A DNA stretch of 64,000 nt from Myxocyprinus asiaticus (lineage: Eukaryota > Chordata > Actinopteri > Cypriniformes > Catostomidae): positions 28,268,744 through 28,332,743 of the forward strand of contig NC_059349.1 in the NCBI RefSeq assembly GCF_019703515.2. Reading direction: 5' to 3'. Below, one piece after another: positions 39,645 to 52,869 of this stretch. The position numbers and the translations under genes are program-made. Within the stretch, counting starts at the first letter, position 1. Each line of letters begins with the position of its first letter. A model generated the notes under the pieces. The model saw only the letters and a list, made by a program, of their open reading frames with translations, was not told the DNA's origin and did not search any database.

Positions 39645-41003
39645 GAGAGATTAAAGCCAAGAAAGTCAAATAGATGTACAGCTCGCTTTGATACGACCAT
39701 TAAAGAAAATACCCCAACTTGGCAGGTAACTTTTGTCCTCTTTTAATAAAGTATTGTCATTTTGTTGGTTAGGAAGTTGTCTTTTGTAGAGAGAATTGAT
39801 GCGCTCAAATTATTTCAGGTGCAAAAGTCACAAGTTTCTGTATCTACACTGAATGACAAGTTTTTCTGATTTTAGAAAGTTATACCATTATTTTGTTCCA
39901 TGTACACTTATAGCCTTTATTTGGAGGAAAAGCATATATAAGGGTGTCTCCTGCTGCTGCATCTTCGCCCAGATCATGCTTATTAAAAAAAGGAGGATTG
40001 AGAAAGTTAAGCAGCTGTTTTTGTACTGCATTAACTGGTTATAACCTCCTAGAAAAACCACAAGTGAACTGAAGTACCCTGTATTTTTATTTTCAGAGTC
40101 ATTGTGATACTTGTGTACATTTTATTTAACCTGAAAATCAATCCTGAGTATTAATTGTAAATGTTGGCTTGGTATACTAAGTTCCCATGGTCACAAAAAG
40201 CCTGTAGATGTGAGGGTTGTGTGTGATTTCCAGGCCTAGGAATATATGTGGAACCAGCAATTCTCAGCTCTGAAGTGTAGCATTGGCCAGGAATAATTTT
40301 ACACAGTGCAATAAGTATTAAATGACTGATAACTCAGATCTATGATTAGAGTATGATTCAATTAAATTACAGCACGTGATATAGAAGCAGAAAATATGCT
40401 TTTGAGTCTGGTTCAGTCATTAAATAGTTAATTCTCCCCAACATTTAATACTGCATATAATTCTCCAGTTTTGTAATATCTACCTTTTATTAGAAGGAGG
40501 GGGGGGGTCTTGCTTTCAACAGCGTTGTTGCAAATTAACCAGAGAGAACAATAACCACTCTTAACAGTGACTTAACAAAACACCTGCCAACAACAACAAC
40601 AGTCAAAAGAGCTAAAACCTATATTAAAGAGGACAAAATTACTGAGTGCACCAAGTAAAAAGTTTTGCTCCTAAATAAATTAATAGTAATCTTAAAACAT
40701 GGGTATAAAATCATGAGCAATCACATGAGATGAAGACTCCAGTTATATCAGTAACCTTAAAGCTGTTTTATTCTACATGGAGAGGGTCTCCTCATGGGGA
40801 CTGCCATGTTAGCATCACATGACAAGCCAAATACTACTCGCTTAATCTCGGTTACTGCTTTGATATTGGACACTTTCATTCTCGGATAACGTTAATCATG
40901 GTTGACTGTGTGTAGTGAATTTCTACAATGGCATCTGTAACTAAAAACTATTGACTTTGAATGATTCTGCATCCACGCTGCTAGGTGTCACTGCAGGTCC
41001 AAG
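39645..41003 (+). repeat. RPS8 array spacer, copy 3, with extra insertion
   Basis: Homologous to the two earlier spacers, but it carries about 120 bp of extra sequence near 40630-40760 containing aaaattactgagtgcacc, which resembles the end of the MITE noted at 35164. A g-run (gggggggg) near 40500 is also specific to this copy. Confidence 0.85.
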
Positions 41004-41168
41004 ATGACACAAATGCAAAAGTTAATGAGAGCACATGTAAAACAGCAGTACCGCATGAGCAAGAGTGCTGGATGGACTTACGTCGGCACGGCTGTAAGAC
41101 GTCCTCCAGCAAACACCAAGGTAAACCTGCATGAGCACGTGTGGCCTCGATAATGTACCTTTCTCTTT

Positions 41169-41271
41169 GGCAATGTGAGTGGTGTAAACACTTCCTTAGG
41201 TTGGTCTTTTTTGGTCGAAGTCACTGACCTTCCAAATTTAGGATTAGTCATAGTTACACTGACACATGGCC
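41169..41271 (+). ncRNA. SNORD46-like, array copy 4, box C mutated
   Basis: Box C reads GTGGTGT instead of GTGATGT, breaking the kink-turn A. The guide and box D are kept. Probably non-functional. Confidence 0.55.
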
Positions 41272-41296
41272 ATACTCAACGTATGGAGAGGTCTGA

Positions 41297-41470
<174 letters not shown>

Positions 41471-41511
41471 TAAATGTATGGTGCTGTTTGTAATGTGTAG
41501 ATCAACTGGCG

Positions 41512-41593
41512 GTCTTTCAATGAAGATATCCTGACCAGTTCTGCTGCTGAATGTCTATGATGGATATCGTTATGTTCCTACTCTGAGAAAGAC
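41512..41593 (+). ncRNA. SNORD38-like (intron 3 type), array copy 4
   Basis: The stem, boxes and D' guide are intact. One change (atatcgtt for atatggtt) falls in the spacer before the 3' box D. Confidence 0.7.
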
Positions 41594-41903
41594 ATGTTTG
41601 ATTTGATCTTTCATGTATCTGCTTGAAGTATAGCCTTTTACAAATGTGTGTCAATGATTACAGGTTGTACTCGCAAGACCAGGATCATCGATGTGGTGTA
41701 CAACGCCTCTAACAATGAGCTGGTGAGAACCAAGACCCTGGTCAAGAACTGTGTGGTCTTTGTGGACAGCACTCCTTACAGACCGTGGTATGAGTCTCAC
41801 TACGCCATTCCACTTGGAAGGAAGAAGGGTGCCAAGCTGGTAAGCTAATGCTTATTCAAGTTTTTCCAGTTTTAAATTTGGGGTTTTTGTTGCATTTAAG
41901 GTT

Positions 41904-41979
41904 GGTCTTTCATTGATGATAACATTGTCCAGTTCTGCTTCTGAATGAAAGTGATGCAGTTTAAGACTCTGAGAAGACC
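41904..41979 (+). ncRNA. SNORD38-like (intron 4 type), array copy 4
   Basis: A 76-nt copy with boxes, guide and stem all unchanged. Confidence 0.8.
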
Positions 41980-42261
41980 TGTTTTTTAAAAACGTAAGAA
42001 TATTGGTGGCATTACCTTTTCCATCAAAGTGTGCACCTGAAAAGTTGAGTTGCATCAATTACTAATTGCTGTGTTTGATTTGTCAATCCAGACTCCTGAG
42101 GAAGAGGAGAATCTGAACAAGAAGAGGTCGAAAAAGGTCCAGAAGAAGCTTAATGACCGCCGAAAGAACAGCAAGATCAGTCCTCTATTGGAGGAGCAGT
42201 TCCAGCAAGGAAAGCTTCTTGGTATGTCCCATTTGCAAGGCCTTTTAAATGTTATTGATGT

Positions 42262-42314
42262 GTGTATGATGAAACTTTTAACCAGTTCTGCTACTGAAAC
42301 AACAATGCTGAGCT
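42262..42314 (+). ncRNA. SNORD38-like (intron 5 type), array copy 4
   Basis: It keeps the parental gtgtgtatgatga box C context and guide. The 3' box D is again ambiguous. Confidence 0.5.
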
Positions 42315-42383
42315 CATACCATTTCTGATAATCCACTGAAATGTTGTCCACAGTGATGATGTCTACAGATTTCAGTGTTTTAA

Positions 42384-42548
<165 letters not shown>

Positions 42549-42551
42549 TAA

Positions 42552-43860
42552 TTGTAAATGTTTGTTTAATAAACTAGTTTCCCATGGTCATTGAAAAGCT
42601 GTTAGGGAATTTTGTGATTTCCAGGCCTGAAAATGTGTATGAAACTGGTAGTTTCTAGTTATTCTCAGTTCTATGTGTAGCCTTTCTTTTGTTTTTTGTT
42701 TTTAACAAACTTTGTTTTTTATTATTGATAGGATTCATTGAACTGAGCTTATATCGGGCTTGTGCGGGGCATTCCCTGCATTAAAATAATAAATCAGTTA
42801 TGTAACAAGCTAATAATCACTTGCTTGATCTAAACAAAATAGGTGTCATTTTAAAATTTAGAATCTGGACTTTACAATGCATACAGCTGATCCTGCCAAT
42901 TCTTAATACTTAATTTGCTGATGAATTAGAACTTTGTTCTCATAATTGGCTAATTTATCACAACATGTATGTTCAGAGTTGGTAAAAACAAAGTTGGGAT
43001 AACCATGTGATATATTTTGTTGGCAATGTCTCAATTAGTAAAATCCAATGAGCAAATTTGTTTCTCTCAGAGGCCAAACTGCACTGAGTATTAGTGTATG
43101 AAATTCCCACCGACACATAAATATAATAAACAGCAGTGTCTTTTTGTCACGTTTATCCTTATTACTAACTGAATAATACATGTAACATAGAAAATAACAT
43201 ATCGTAACTTACAGCAGACTATCCTGATTCAAATGAGCCCAAACACAACATAATATGATAATTAGATATTGAAATATTCCTCAAAGAGTGTACATGGAAA
43301 GACGATGCACAAAAGTGCACTCATCACACGTGTGTGTGTGTGTAATAGCATGGTTGTACTGATTTAATTTAAGATGGGGTAGCTGCTGAATTTATCTAGG
43401 GGTCTTGGTTTGCTGGTCCATTAGTTTTTCTGGTGTTGCCTTGACATATTTTGCACATGTCCAAGGACTTTGTTTGTGCAAACACACATCCACATATGTG
43501 CTTATCTAAAGGATTGTGATGCTCCTGAACACCTAATATTTCTGTATTTTGTAGCTTAATCCATTCATTTCCAGTGTCCGTTCACTTTAGACCAGGAACA
43601 CCACAGGTGTAACAAAGTGAAATAAAACCAATACAGTTTTATGAAAATGATAAAAAAAATTAAAAATGTGTTCAGATGCCCTGTGTGAAAGTCATGGAAT
43701 TTTATTCCAACTAGATGAAATAAACTACAGTTTGTAGTATATAACGCTAATTGGTCAATTTTGACCGGAACACAATATAAGGGTTAACACAAAACAGCTA
43801 CTAAGTACAACAACAGTCAAAAGAGCTAAAGCCTATATTCATTCTAAATAATGGCTATTA
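42552..43860 (+). repeat. Diverged remnant of the RPS8 spacer
   Basis: Scattered blocks match the array spacers: gtttcccatggtcattg and gatttccaggcctgaaaa near 42585-42630, and acaacaacagtcaaaagagc near 43810. Divergence is far higher than between the three array spacers. This is probably the original or oldest 3' flank, or a first round of duplication. Confidence 0.6.
43340..43460 (-). pseudogene. Fragment resembling the BEST4 last exon and 3' end
   Basis: The stretch atttatctaggggtcttggt, then ttgctggtcc and ctggtgttgccttgacat, matches 44338-44420, which is the end of the BEST4 coding sequence plus downstream bases. Upstream similarity (catggttgtactgat) extends it. It lacks about 20 bp relative to the gene and has no splice acceptor context, so it is a partial duplicate about 940 bp away. 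Confidence 0.75.
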
Positions 43861-44343
43861 CATGTCCCAAAGTTCCCATGCCTTGACCAGGTATACATAA
43901 TTCAAGTACAAGGCTAAAAGACATTCCCCACAGCCTCAATTTTATACTTGATCATTTTGAGTTATTAGGATCAAAAATGTAATTTAGTGGATTTTGAAGC
44001 CAAAGGAATTTAAGTAGCATATTTAACAGTTAACAGAGTTCTGATTTGAAAATGTGACATTTGAAGTAATTGTTGACAATAGACAACTGATTGTTGAAAT
44101 TTAGGGTTTACGGTGTAATGGTGACTAGTGGGAGTGGCAATATATTTTTTAATTTATTCGCTGAAGTTAAAACAACAAATGTGTATAATTTGAAACAGCT
44201 GTTAGTATTTACAGTGTATGAAGTGAGGGATAAGTTTAAAAATACAAGAAATATTATCTCATCCTTGACTATTCTAACAAATAGGTCAAGATTATAGTAT
44301 GGTTGTACTGATCTAAATTCAGATTGGTTGTTGCATAATTTAT

Positions 44344-47300
44344 CTAGGGGTCTTGGTTTGCTGGTCCTTTAGTTTCAGGAGATTCCAGCAATTCCACCTG
44401 GTGTTGCCTTGACATGTTTTGTAGCTGAGGTGGTGGCAAGACGTTAATCTTTGAAGGGTTTTCAAGTGCTCTGACAGAGCTCTCACCCGTACATTTTGTT
44501 CTGCAGCAGAGACACAGTTGCTGTAGGCCCTTGCTTCTTTGCTTTTTTACTTTGAGTGTAGTCGGCCACACACCGATGGCAAGCATTGGTGTCTTGATGA
44601 TTGGTACAGATTCCTCATTTTCATCCTCAAGTATCCTGATACAATATCATGAATACAAATTGACAATAGGAGTTTAATCACTTTTTCAAGGATGTGATGC
44701 ATATATGTAGATTTCTGTTGAATCTTATGAATTTAATGATGAGATTGTTTTTTATTTTTTTTATTTTTTTTTATTTTTTATTTTTTTACAAGATTTTCAG
44801 TTTAGCTAGACACATTTTGCTGACATCATGGTGCCCAATTAAACATGCATTGCTGATGTGTACCAGAGCACATACCTCTACATTACTTCTACAGGAACTT
44901 AAAAGTCAATACCAACATGTGTGATTAAAAATTACAGTTGGAAATAACAATACTAATAACAGCTTTTAAACTAGTAATTTTTTATTATTCTATTTACTCA
45001 TCATACTACACACAAATGGGATGATGTTAATAAAATGTATTGAATATTGTCAGTGTCAATATCTCATAAAATTTTTGTAAAGATAAGGCCTTTGGGGAAA
45101 TCACTCTGTATTTTGACATTTTCCCTAATACATGTATATAAACCTGGACCCTTGATTGCCATCTGAAATTATAAAACAGTATTACAGACTATTATTTTTA
45201 CCTCATGTCATGTGTCGAGCCCATGAAGATAGGCTTCATAGTGGCAGAAGGATATGAGGGACCCTTATCCAACCAGTATTTGTCCTTTACTAGGGGAGGA
45301 AGGTTTTGGTGCATGTCATCTACAGCTAGCATAGAAACCTAGATAAAATTAAAGAACAAAGTTGCCATGAGTGTTTATGAATAAATAGTCTTTTAAAAGG
45401 GAGGAGGGTATTAATTGATTTACTGACCTGAATGTTTCGATCTATAAGTTGGTTGGTTTCAAAATCATCATCATCTTCTCCAAATGGGTTAATAATAAGT
45501 TCCCCTACCTTCAAGAACATGAAATCAGCAAATTTTAAGGAGAAATCACACTAGTTTTGCATTATAGTTTTTATATAGTTTTAAATATAATTTTTAGCAT
45601 GATTCTCCATCATACCTTTAACCAGCCAGCATAAAAGAAGAATTCCAGTAGAGTGAAAACTGGAACATACAGGTCCAGATGAATCTTGTGTTCATCACGA
45701 TTCTCAGGTTTCACAAACTGTCTTCCAATTAGACAGAATGTAAAGAAGGAGTACACAGCCAGAGTCACAACCTGCATCCAGACACAATTGAGGTGCATAC
45801 ATCAAGCTACACCCAAGATCATTTGGATAGGCATTCTGTGAAAGTACACTGTAAAAGATGCGTTACCTGTGTGTACACCAAAGGAATGCTGATCCAGTCA
45901 TAGTGGAAGAGCATGCTGCATTTTGATCTGTAGTTATTAAGCTCCTGACACATTAGAGGGAAGTTATTTTTGTGCTTTGATTGCATGTATGCCTCATTTT
46001 GACATGTTTAAACATACTTACATCCATAAGGAGTCTTAAGGCTATATCATCTTTCACACGCCCTTCTCTTCTTGCTTGTGATGCCAGGTTTGCAAACCAT
46101 GTAAGTGGCATCCAGTATTTGTTAAAGTCAGAGTACAGATGGTTAAGTTTATTGAGCTCCTCTGCAGTCATGAATCCTGTATGCAAAAGAATATATAAAA
46201 TGATATTGTTCTGTTGATAATTGTTAACAATTACAACTTTAACACATATGATCCACATTTTGTCATTTTAAGGGCAAGTAAGCCAATAAGGGAAAACACA
46301 GTTCTGTTTACTTGATTAGATAAATTTTTCCCTTTGTTGGAAATCTTTGGGGAAAATGAATCCAGTACTTGCACACAAATTCATCCCAAACATTTTTAGA
46401 AACCAAGTTTAGAGATCTTACCTGCCTCCACAATGTCCTCCAGAGTTGGAAATCGCTTGTGCACCCGTGTACTGATGGAGCGCAGGATGAGAACTGATGA
46501 GAGATTTGCATACCTCATCAGGGTGCGCCTCAGCATGCGCCCTCTTTCATCTATGCCATGAACATTCCCAGATACAACCATCATCAAGTTATCTGGCAGG
46601 GGAAAGCTTGTATATTGGCCCCACCAACGCTGAAATGCCTGTGTAACATAGAACCCTAAAAAGGACCACGGACTAGTTTAATTTAGTTCAAAAGTTCATG
46701 ATTGTAGGGTAATTTCATCTTGCTTTGGTCAAAACAGTCTTGCTTACCAAGAACAAATGACATAGGGATGAGTTTAGCAAACTTGTTGCAATGACGTGCT
46801 AGTCGCTCAAACAGATCCTGTTGTTCATCGTTAAGGATACATCTGTAAGATACAACGTGTTGATGTGTTTTTGTTGATGTGTGTTGATGTGTCCATTTTC
46901 CCCTAATTATGTTTGACTGACAAAGCCAACATTATTCTAAAAACTTGGTTTAACCTCATGAGACCCTGCGTCCATACGCATGAACATTTAGTTTGTCGCT
47001 TCGCTATAGGCTATGCATAATTTTTTTTATAGTTTAAACCAACTGATCTCAGTTCAGGAGACTCTAGGCTGTCATTAAAGGGTTAAATTTAGACGCACCG
47101 AGTCATGTGACAAAACAACATGGCGCCGATCTCAGCTGAGTTTGTCTTTGGGAGAAACGGCAACAAAACTTGAACAAAAATTGTTTTATATTTAAACCTG
47201 TTTGAAGGTAGTCTCTAGTTTCATCCGATATGCCATTTGAAACATTTTAGCAATTTACTGCGAAACAGCATGCTGTTAAACACAATGATCAAGTATGTGG

Positions 47301-50300
47301 ACTATAGGCTAATCTTCCTTCAAATATTCTGTATTCACTGTGCCTTATCACATTGAGAATTAATGTATGCATCCAAAAGCTGGAAAATGTTGCTTTCCGA
47401 TGCTGTATATGGAGTTAGGATAAAAATAAGGTGTATTTCAAACTGTTCTGAGACCAGTGCAGACAAATAGCACACTGGAGGTTAAGTCATTCCCTAATTA
47501 GGGTAGTGAGCATGGGAAAAAGAGAGAATCCTATAGCTTTCCTACGCAGCCAAGTGCATTCACTTCTAACATCCGGTCAAAAATTCAGTTTCAGGCTGAA
47601 GATGATGTTTGGACCACTCAACATTTTTGGCAGACATTGGATGATGGTAATCAGTACATAGATTCAGAATGTTTCATGCAAAATTTTATATTAACATGGT
47701 TGGCAGTGATTGGATGATGCTGGCTATTACTTTGAATCAGAATTATTTACATCTCAATAAATTAGAATGTCGTGGAAAAGTTCATTTATTTCAGTAATTC
47801 AACTCAAATTGTGAAACTAGTGTATTAAATAAATTCAGTGCACACAGACTGAAGTAGTTTAAGTCTTTGGTTCTTTTAACTGTGATGATTTTGGCTCACA
47901 TTTAACAAAAACCCACCAATTCACTATCTCAACAAATTAGAATATGGTGACATGCCAATCAGCTAATCAACTCAAAACACCTGCAAAGGTTTCCTGAGCC
48001 TTCAAAATGGTCTCTCAGTTTGGTTCACTAGGCTACACAATCATGGGGAAGACTGCTGATCTGACAGTTGTCCAGAAGACAATCATTGACACCCTTCACA
48101 GGGAGGGTAAGCCACAAACATTCATTGCCAAAGAAGCTGGCTGTTCTCAGAGTGCTGTATCCAAGCATGTTAACAGAAAGTTGAATGGAAGGAAAAAGTG
48201 TGGAAGAAAAAGATGCACAACCAACCAAGAGAACCGCAGCCTTATGAGGATTGTCAAGCAAAATCGATTCAAGAATTTGGGTGAACTTCACAAGGAATGG
48301 ACTGAGGCTGGGGTCAAGGCATCAAGAGCCACCACACACAGACGTGTCAAGGAATTTGGCTACAGTTGTCGTATTCCTCTTGTTAAGCCACTCCTGAACC
48401 ACAGACAATGTCAGAGGCGTCTTACCTGGGCTAAGGAGAAGAAGAACTGGACTGTTGCCCAGTGGTCCCAAGTCCTCTTTTCAGATGAGAGCAAGTTTTG
48501 TATTTCATTTGGAAACCAAGGTCCTGGAGTCTGGAGGAAGGGTGGAGAAGCTCATAGCCCAAGTTGCTTGAAGTCCAGTGTTAAGTTTCCACAGTCTGTG
48601 ATGATTTGGGTTGCAATGTCATCTGCTGGTGTTGGTCCATTGTGTTTTTTTGAAAACCAAAGTCACTGCACCCGTTTACCAAGACATTTTGGAGCACTTC
48701 ATGCTTCCTTCTGCTGACCAGCTTTTTAAAGATGCTGATTTCATTTTCCAGCAGGATTTGGCACTTGCCCACACTGCCAAAAGCACCAAAAGTTGGTTAA
48801 ATGACCATGGTGTTGGTGTGCTTGACTGGCCAGCAAACTCACCAGACCTGAACCCCATAGAGAATCTATGGGGTATTGTCAAGAGGAAAATGAGAAACAA
48901 GAGACCAAAAAATGCAGATGAGCTGAAGGCCACTGTCAAAGAAACCTGGGCTTCCATACCACCTCAGCAGTGCCACAAACTGATCACCTCCATGCCACGC
49001 CGAATTGAGGCAGTAATTAAAGCAAAAGGAGCCCCTACCAAGTATTGAGTACATATACAGTAAATGAACATGCTTTCCAGAAGGCCAACAATTCACTAAA
49101 AATATTTTTTTATTGGCCTTATGATGTATTCTAATTTTTGAGATAGTGAATTGGTGGGTTTTTCTTAAATGTGAGCCAAAATCATCACAATTAAAAGAAC
49201 CAAAGACTTAAACTACTTCAGTCTGTGTGCATTGAATTTATTTAATCCACGAGTTTCACAATTTGAGTTGAATTACTGAAATAAATGAACTTTTCCACGA
49301 CATTCTAATTTATTGAGATGCACCTGTATGTGAATTTCTGATGTAATGTCTGTTACATCTAAAAAATATGAATAACCAAAATAAACAATTTTCATAGCTT
49401 GGTATGATTTAAAATGTCAAAACTTAGTCCCACTGTCCACAATGTGGACATAAATTTTTAGGAAAACTATTTGGTCTATTTATTTATTTATTTTGTGCAT
49501 TTTTCTTGGGGATCCTAAGAAAATCCTGATTTTAAGTAACAAATCAAAAGCGAGAATGGAAAATGCACACGGTAATGCTTGGGTCTCAGGAGTTTTTTTT
49601 TAAAAGATTTTTTTATTTTTTATTTATCCATAAACCAAGACCAAAATTTCTAACACTACCTCCACCTAGAACTTTTAAATCCACCAAATCTGGTACAGAA
49701 CATCCTAGAAATAGTGTGCTACATCTTTTCTTACTGATCGGATTTAAGGTGTTCACACAGCAGACAATCAAACAATGGAAAAATCCCATAGATTTACTTT
49801 GACAGAATGTTCAAATTAGTCAAATTTAAATGTAAACAAGCCAATAAAAGGTCTTTAATTTGCTTTAAGTTGCTCTCTCTCCTTCTCTTTCTCTCTCAAT
49901 CTATCTATCTGATGGTTTATGTGACAATCTATCTGACAGTCTGTCTGGCTATTTAGCTAGCTTGCTAGCTGGTGGTTTGTCTTACAGTAATGTCTGTATA
50001 ACCTTCAAACAAAGACCAGGCTTTGTCAAGCCAACATAAAAGTGTCTTGACAAACTTGACCTGTCTAGTTTGTTTACGATAAGTGTTGCCATCAAATCTC
50101 TTGCGTTTAGCAGACTCATTGGGATTTTTACCCTCCATACTCTATACTTATAGATCAAACTTGTACTCTGTAAGTTAGCATTGCCTGGAGGTACCAACAC
50201 AATGTGGCATAATCCAGAAACTTCAGTGGTGGAATGATCTTCCAAACTCCATTATATCAACTAAGTCTCTCAAAAATCCTTAAGAAAGACCTAAAGGCAG

Positions 50301-50803
50301 CTCTTCCATGATTACCTGAATCATCACCATCTATCCTACGGCACTTTCTATTCTCATTCTTGAGAGACTGCACCCTGTCTTAAAAATGAACTCCTACTCT
50401 ACTCTCTATCATATGCTCTTCCATGTTTAATTAAAAAATACCATTCTGGCTAACCTTGAAACTTTGCATTACAGCACTTCTAATGTTGTAGTGTTGCACT
50501 TTTCTTTGCAACAGAAGGTTGCTAGTCATTTGCTGGATAAAATTGGCTTTCAAATGTTTAAGTGTTAATATTATGAGTAAATAATCTAAAAAGTTATTAA
50601 AACAGTTTATCAGATAATTAGATATTTCTGAACTTGAAAATGTCATGGTACCTGTATAAAACACTGAAAAAGCTGTACAGTATGCAGAAGACAAGGAATT
50701 CTCTGTACAAAAGCTTGTAAATGCTTCCTCTCCACCTGAAGAGCAACTTTGTGAACCCTCCAAACCTAGCATTAGCCACCTTATGAGTGTAGGACACGGT
50801 CAT
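44344..50803 (-). CDS. best4: Bestrophin (BEST4-like) chloride channel, 9 coding exons
   Basis: Calcium-activated anion channel of the plasma membrane, forming pentamers. Exons, in transcript order, are 50652-50803, 46748-46842, 46422-46655, 46022-46176, 45867-45944, 45616-45771, 45428-45508, 45202-45338 and 44344-44635, joining in frame to 459 aa. The start [17 protein letters not shown] is the family N-terminus. Neck residues Ile76, Phe80 and Phe84 lie in [11 protein letters not shown] with the canonical numbering. The calcium clasp EDDDD is at 301-305, one residue later than in BEST1. The C-terminal tail after about residue 362 is variable, as usual. BEST4 is chosen over BEST1-3 because it neighbours RPS8, as in human; sequence alone does not settle the paralogue. 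Intron 1 (3.8 kb) contains a Tc1 transposon. A TTTATT at 44153 is a plausible minus-strand polyadenylation signal. Confidence 0.92.
46952..49598. mobile_element. Outer DNA element split by the Tc1 insertion (BEST4 intron 1)
   Basis: The left end (aacctcatgagaccctg, 46953) and right end (gggtctcaggagtt, near 49581) are inverted. The interior apart from the Tc1 is about 1 kb of non-coding, AT-rich sequence. The class is not determined. Confidence 0.5.
47741..49328 (+). mobile_element. Near-complete Tc1 transposon in BEST4 intron 1
   Basis: Long terminal inverted repeats of about 200 bp: catctcaataaattagaatg at 47749 and its complement ending at 49323. The plus-strand transposase begins around 48043 ([18 protein letters not shown]) with helix-turn-helix [20 protein letters not shown]34E residues are in [19 protein letters not shown] and [12 protein letters not shown], ending TKY at 49048. 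One frameshift in the T-run near 48645 separates the first frame (to 48717) from the second (from 48611). The left tip is slightly eroded. It is opposite in orientation to BEST4. Confidence 0.92.
49600..50060 (+). repeat. Unclassified interspersed repeat, copy 2
   Basis: It matches 12100-12560 in order: ttctaacactacctccacc, then tcttttcttactgatcgga, cacagcagacaatcaa, a gctagcttgctagctgg tract and accaggctttgtc. Lies in BEST4 intron 1. Confidence 0.6.
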
Positions 50804-51650
50804 GATGCACTAGGAACAACACAAAGAATTTGACTTTTAAAGAAAGTTCTACTATGCCTTCACACTTTTGTCATTGTAAAACAAATAATTCTTACCTCAG
50901 TGTTTCAAGCCCATCTACGATTAGAGAGAAATTACACCTTTTGTTTTCTTCTTTATATACTTCTCTTTATTATAGACCAAGCAATCCATCCTGTGATTTA
51001 TAGTTTGGGAACCAAGTTTAAAGGAACAAGTCTAGATACAGCCATGGTCATTGTCAGTTTCACACAGTTCTCACCATTATAAATGATTACGCTTGAGAGC
51101 ACACACAGTAAAGTTCTAATTTATGACTAGGTGTTCATCATGGGCAATGCGTTTGTAAATTATCTTTTAATCTTTAAATGATCTTTTAAGATATTTGGTC
51201 TCTATTTAGAATATCGTTTCAAGCAACAAAGAATGTATGTAAGAAGAATATTGATCTCTGACAATATACCTTTGTGCTAGCCACAAATTCTGTGTCTGCC
51301 CAAAGGGGACCTCTGTATGGGAACCAATGTGCTGTGATGCCTGTGTGTTAATTAATAGTATGCATAACAAGCAGAAAAATTCAGCATGTGCAATAAAACA
51401 TGAATTTCCTGAATGGCTATGGTAAATAATGAGGATAGTAAATGCCATGTACAAAAGTGTTTATATATCTCGTAAATGCAACTGTTATAAATCCTCTACA
51501 TGTCACTTCTCGTGTGAACGTCTCATTGACAAACACACCCAATAGAATACAATGATTATGAGACTTTGCTACTAACAATGACTTTAGAAAGTATATATAT
51601 TTGAAACACGTTAGGCCTGGGGCTCAAATATACAGTATATACAGTATATA
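50804..51650. other. 5' flank of BEST4
   Basis: This AT-rich sequence upstream of the BEST4 start codon should hold its promoter. I see no further exon, RNA gene or recognisable repeat. Confidence 0.4.
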
Positions 51651-51651
51651 C

Positions 51652-52762
51652 ACTCACTGAGTATTTTATTAGGAACACTATACTAATACTGGGTAGGGCC
51701 TCACTTTGCTCTCAAAACAGCCTCAATTCTTTGTGGCATGGATTCCACAAGATGTTTTCTGGTCCATGTTGACATGATTGCATCACGCAGTTTCTGTAGA
51801 TTTGTTTCTGCATTCATACTGCGAATCTCCCATTCTACCACATCCCAAAAGTGTGGATTGGATTCAAATCCGGTAAATGGGAAGGCCAGTGAAGAAAAAT
51901 GAACTCTTTGTCATGACTCATTTTTTCAGAAATCAAACGAGTTTTGCTTTGTCACATGGTGCATTATCATGCTGGATGTAGCCATTAGAATATGGGTAAA
52001 ATATGGCCTTGAAGGGAGGCACATGGTCAGCAACAATACTCAAATAGGCTATGGCATTCAAGTGATGATTGATTGGCATTAATGGGCCAAAGTGTGCCAA
52101 GAAAACATTCCCCACACCATTACACCATCGCCACCAGCCTGGACTGTTGACACAAGGCAGGTTGAGCTATGGTTTTTTCCAGCCTTCAAATGCATTTTTG
52201 GTGAGCCTGTGCCCACTGCAGCCTCAGCTTTCTGTTCTTGGCTGACAGAAGTGGAGCCCGACGTGGTCTTCTGCTGTTGTAGCCCATCTGCCTCAAGGTT
52301 TGACATGTTGTGCATTCTGAGATGCTATTCTGCTCACTACAATTGTACAGAGTGGTTATCTTAGTTACCATAGCCTTTCTGTCAGCTTGAACCAGTCTGG
52401 CCATTCTCCATTGACCTCTCTCATCAACAAGGCATTTCTGTCCACAGAACTGCCGCTCACTGGATGTTTTTTGGCACCATTCTGAGTAAACTCTAGAGAC
52501 TGTTGTATGTGAAAATCCCAGGAGATCAGCAGTAACAGAAATACTCAAATCAGCCTGTCTGGCACCAACAATCATGCCAAGGTCGAAATCACTGAGATCA
52601 AAAATTTTCCCCATTTTTATGGTCGATGTGAACATTAACTGAAGCTCCTGACCTGTGTCTGCATGATTTTATGCATTGCACTGCTGCCACACGATTGGCT
52701 GATTAGATAATCTCATGAATAAGTAGGTGTACAGGGGTGTACTAATAAAGTGCTCAGTGAGT
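51652..52762 (-). mobile_element. Tc1-like transposon with a truncated transposase
   Basis: The terminal repeats are actcactgagtattttatta and, at 52762, the complement of actcactgagcactttatta. On the minus strand 52186-52635 encodes the DNA-binding half (DLLGFSHTTVSRVYSEWCQ), and fragments to 51933 carry pieces of the catalytic half (VQAGGDGVMVWGMFSWHTLA, HDNAPCDKA). Frames are broken. The transposase is related to the fold-back elements in HECTD3. Confidence 0.88.
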
Positions 52763-52869
52763 ATATGTATATATATATATATATATTGTATATACTGTAT
52801 ATATGTATATATAAAATATATATTTTTCCTTCAAAAAAAACTTTCTTTTAACCCTGTTGAAATAATAAT

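Noticed and set aside
44694..44924. Small Phe-rich protein upstream of the BEST4 last exon
   Set aside because: A poly-T driven frame inside BEST4 intron 8, without family resemblance.
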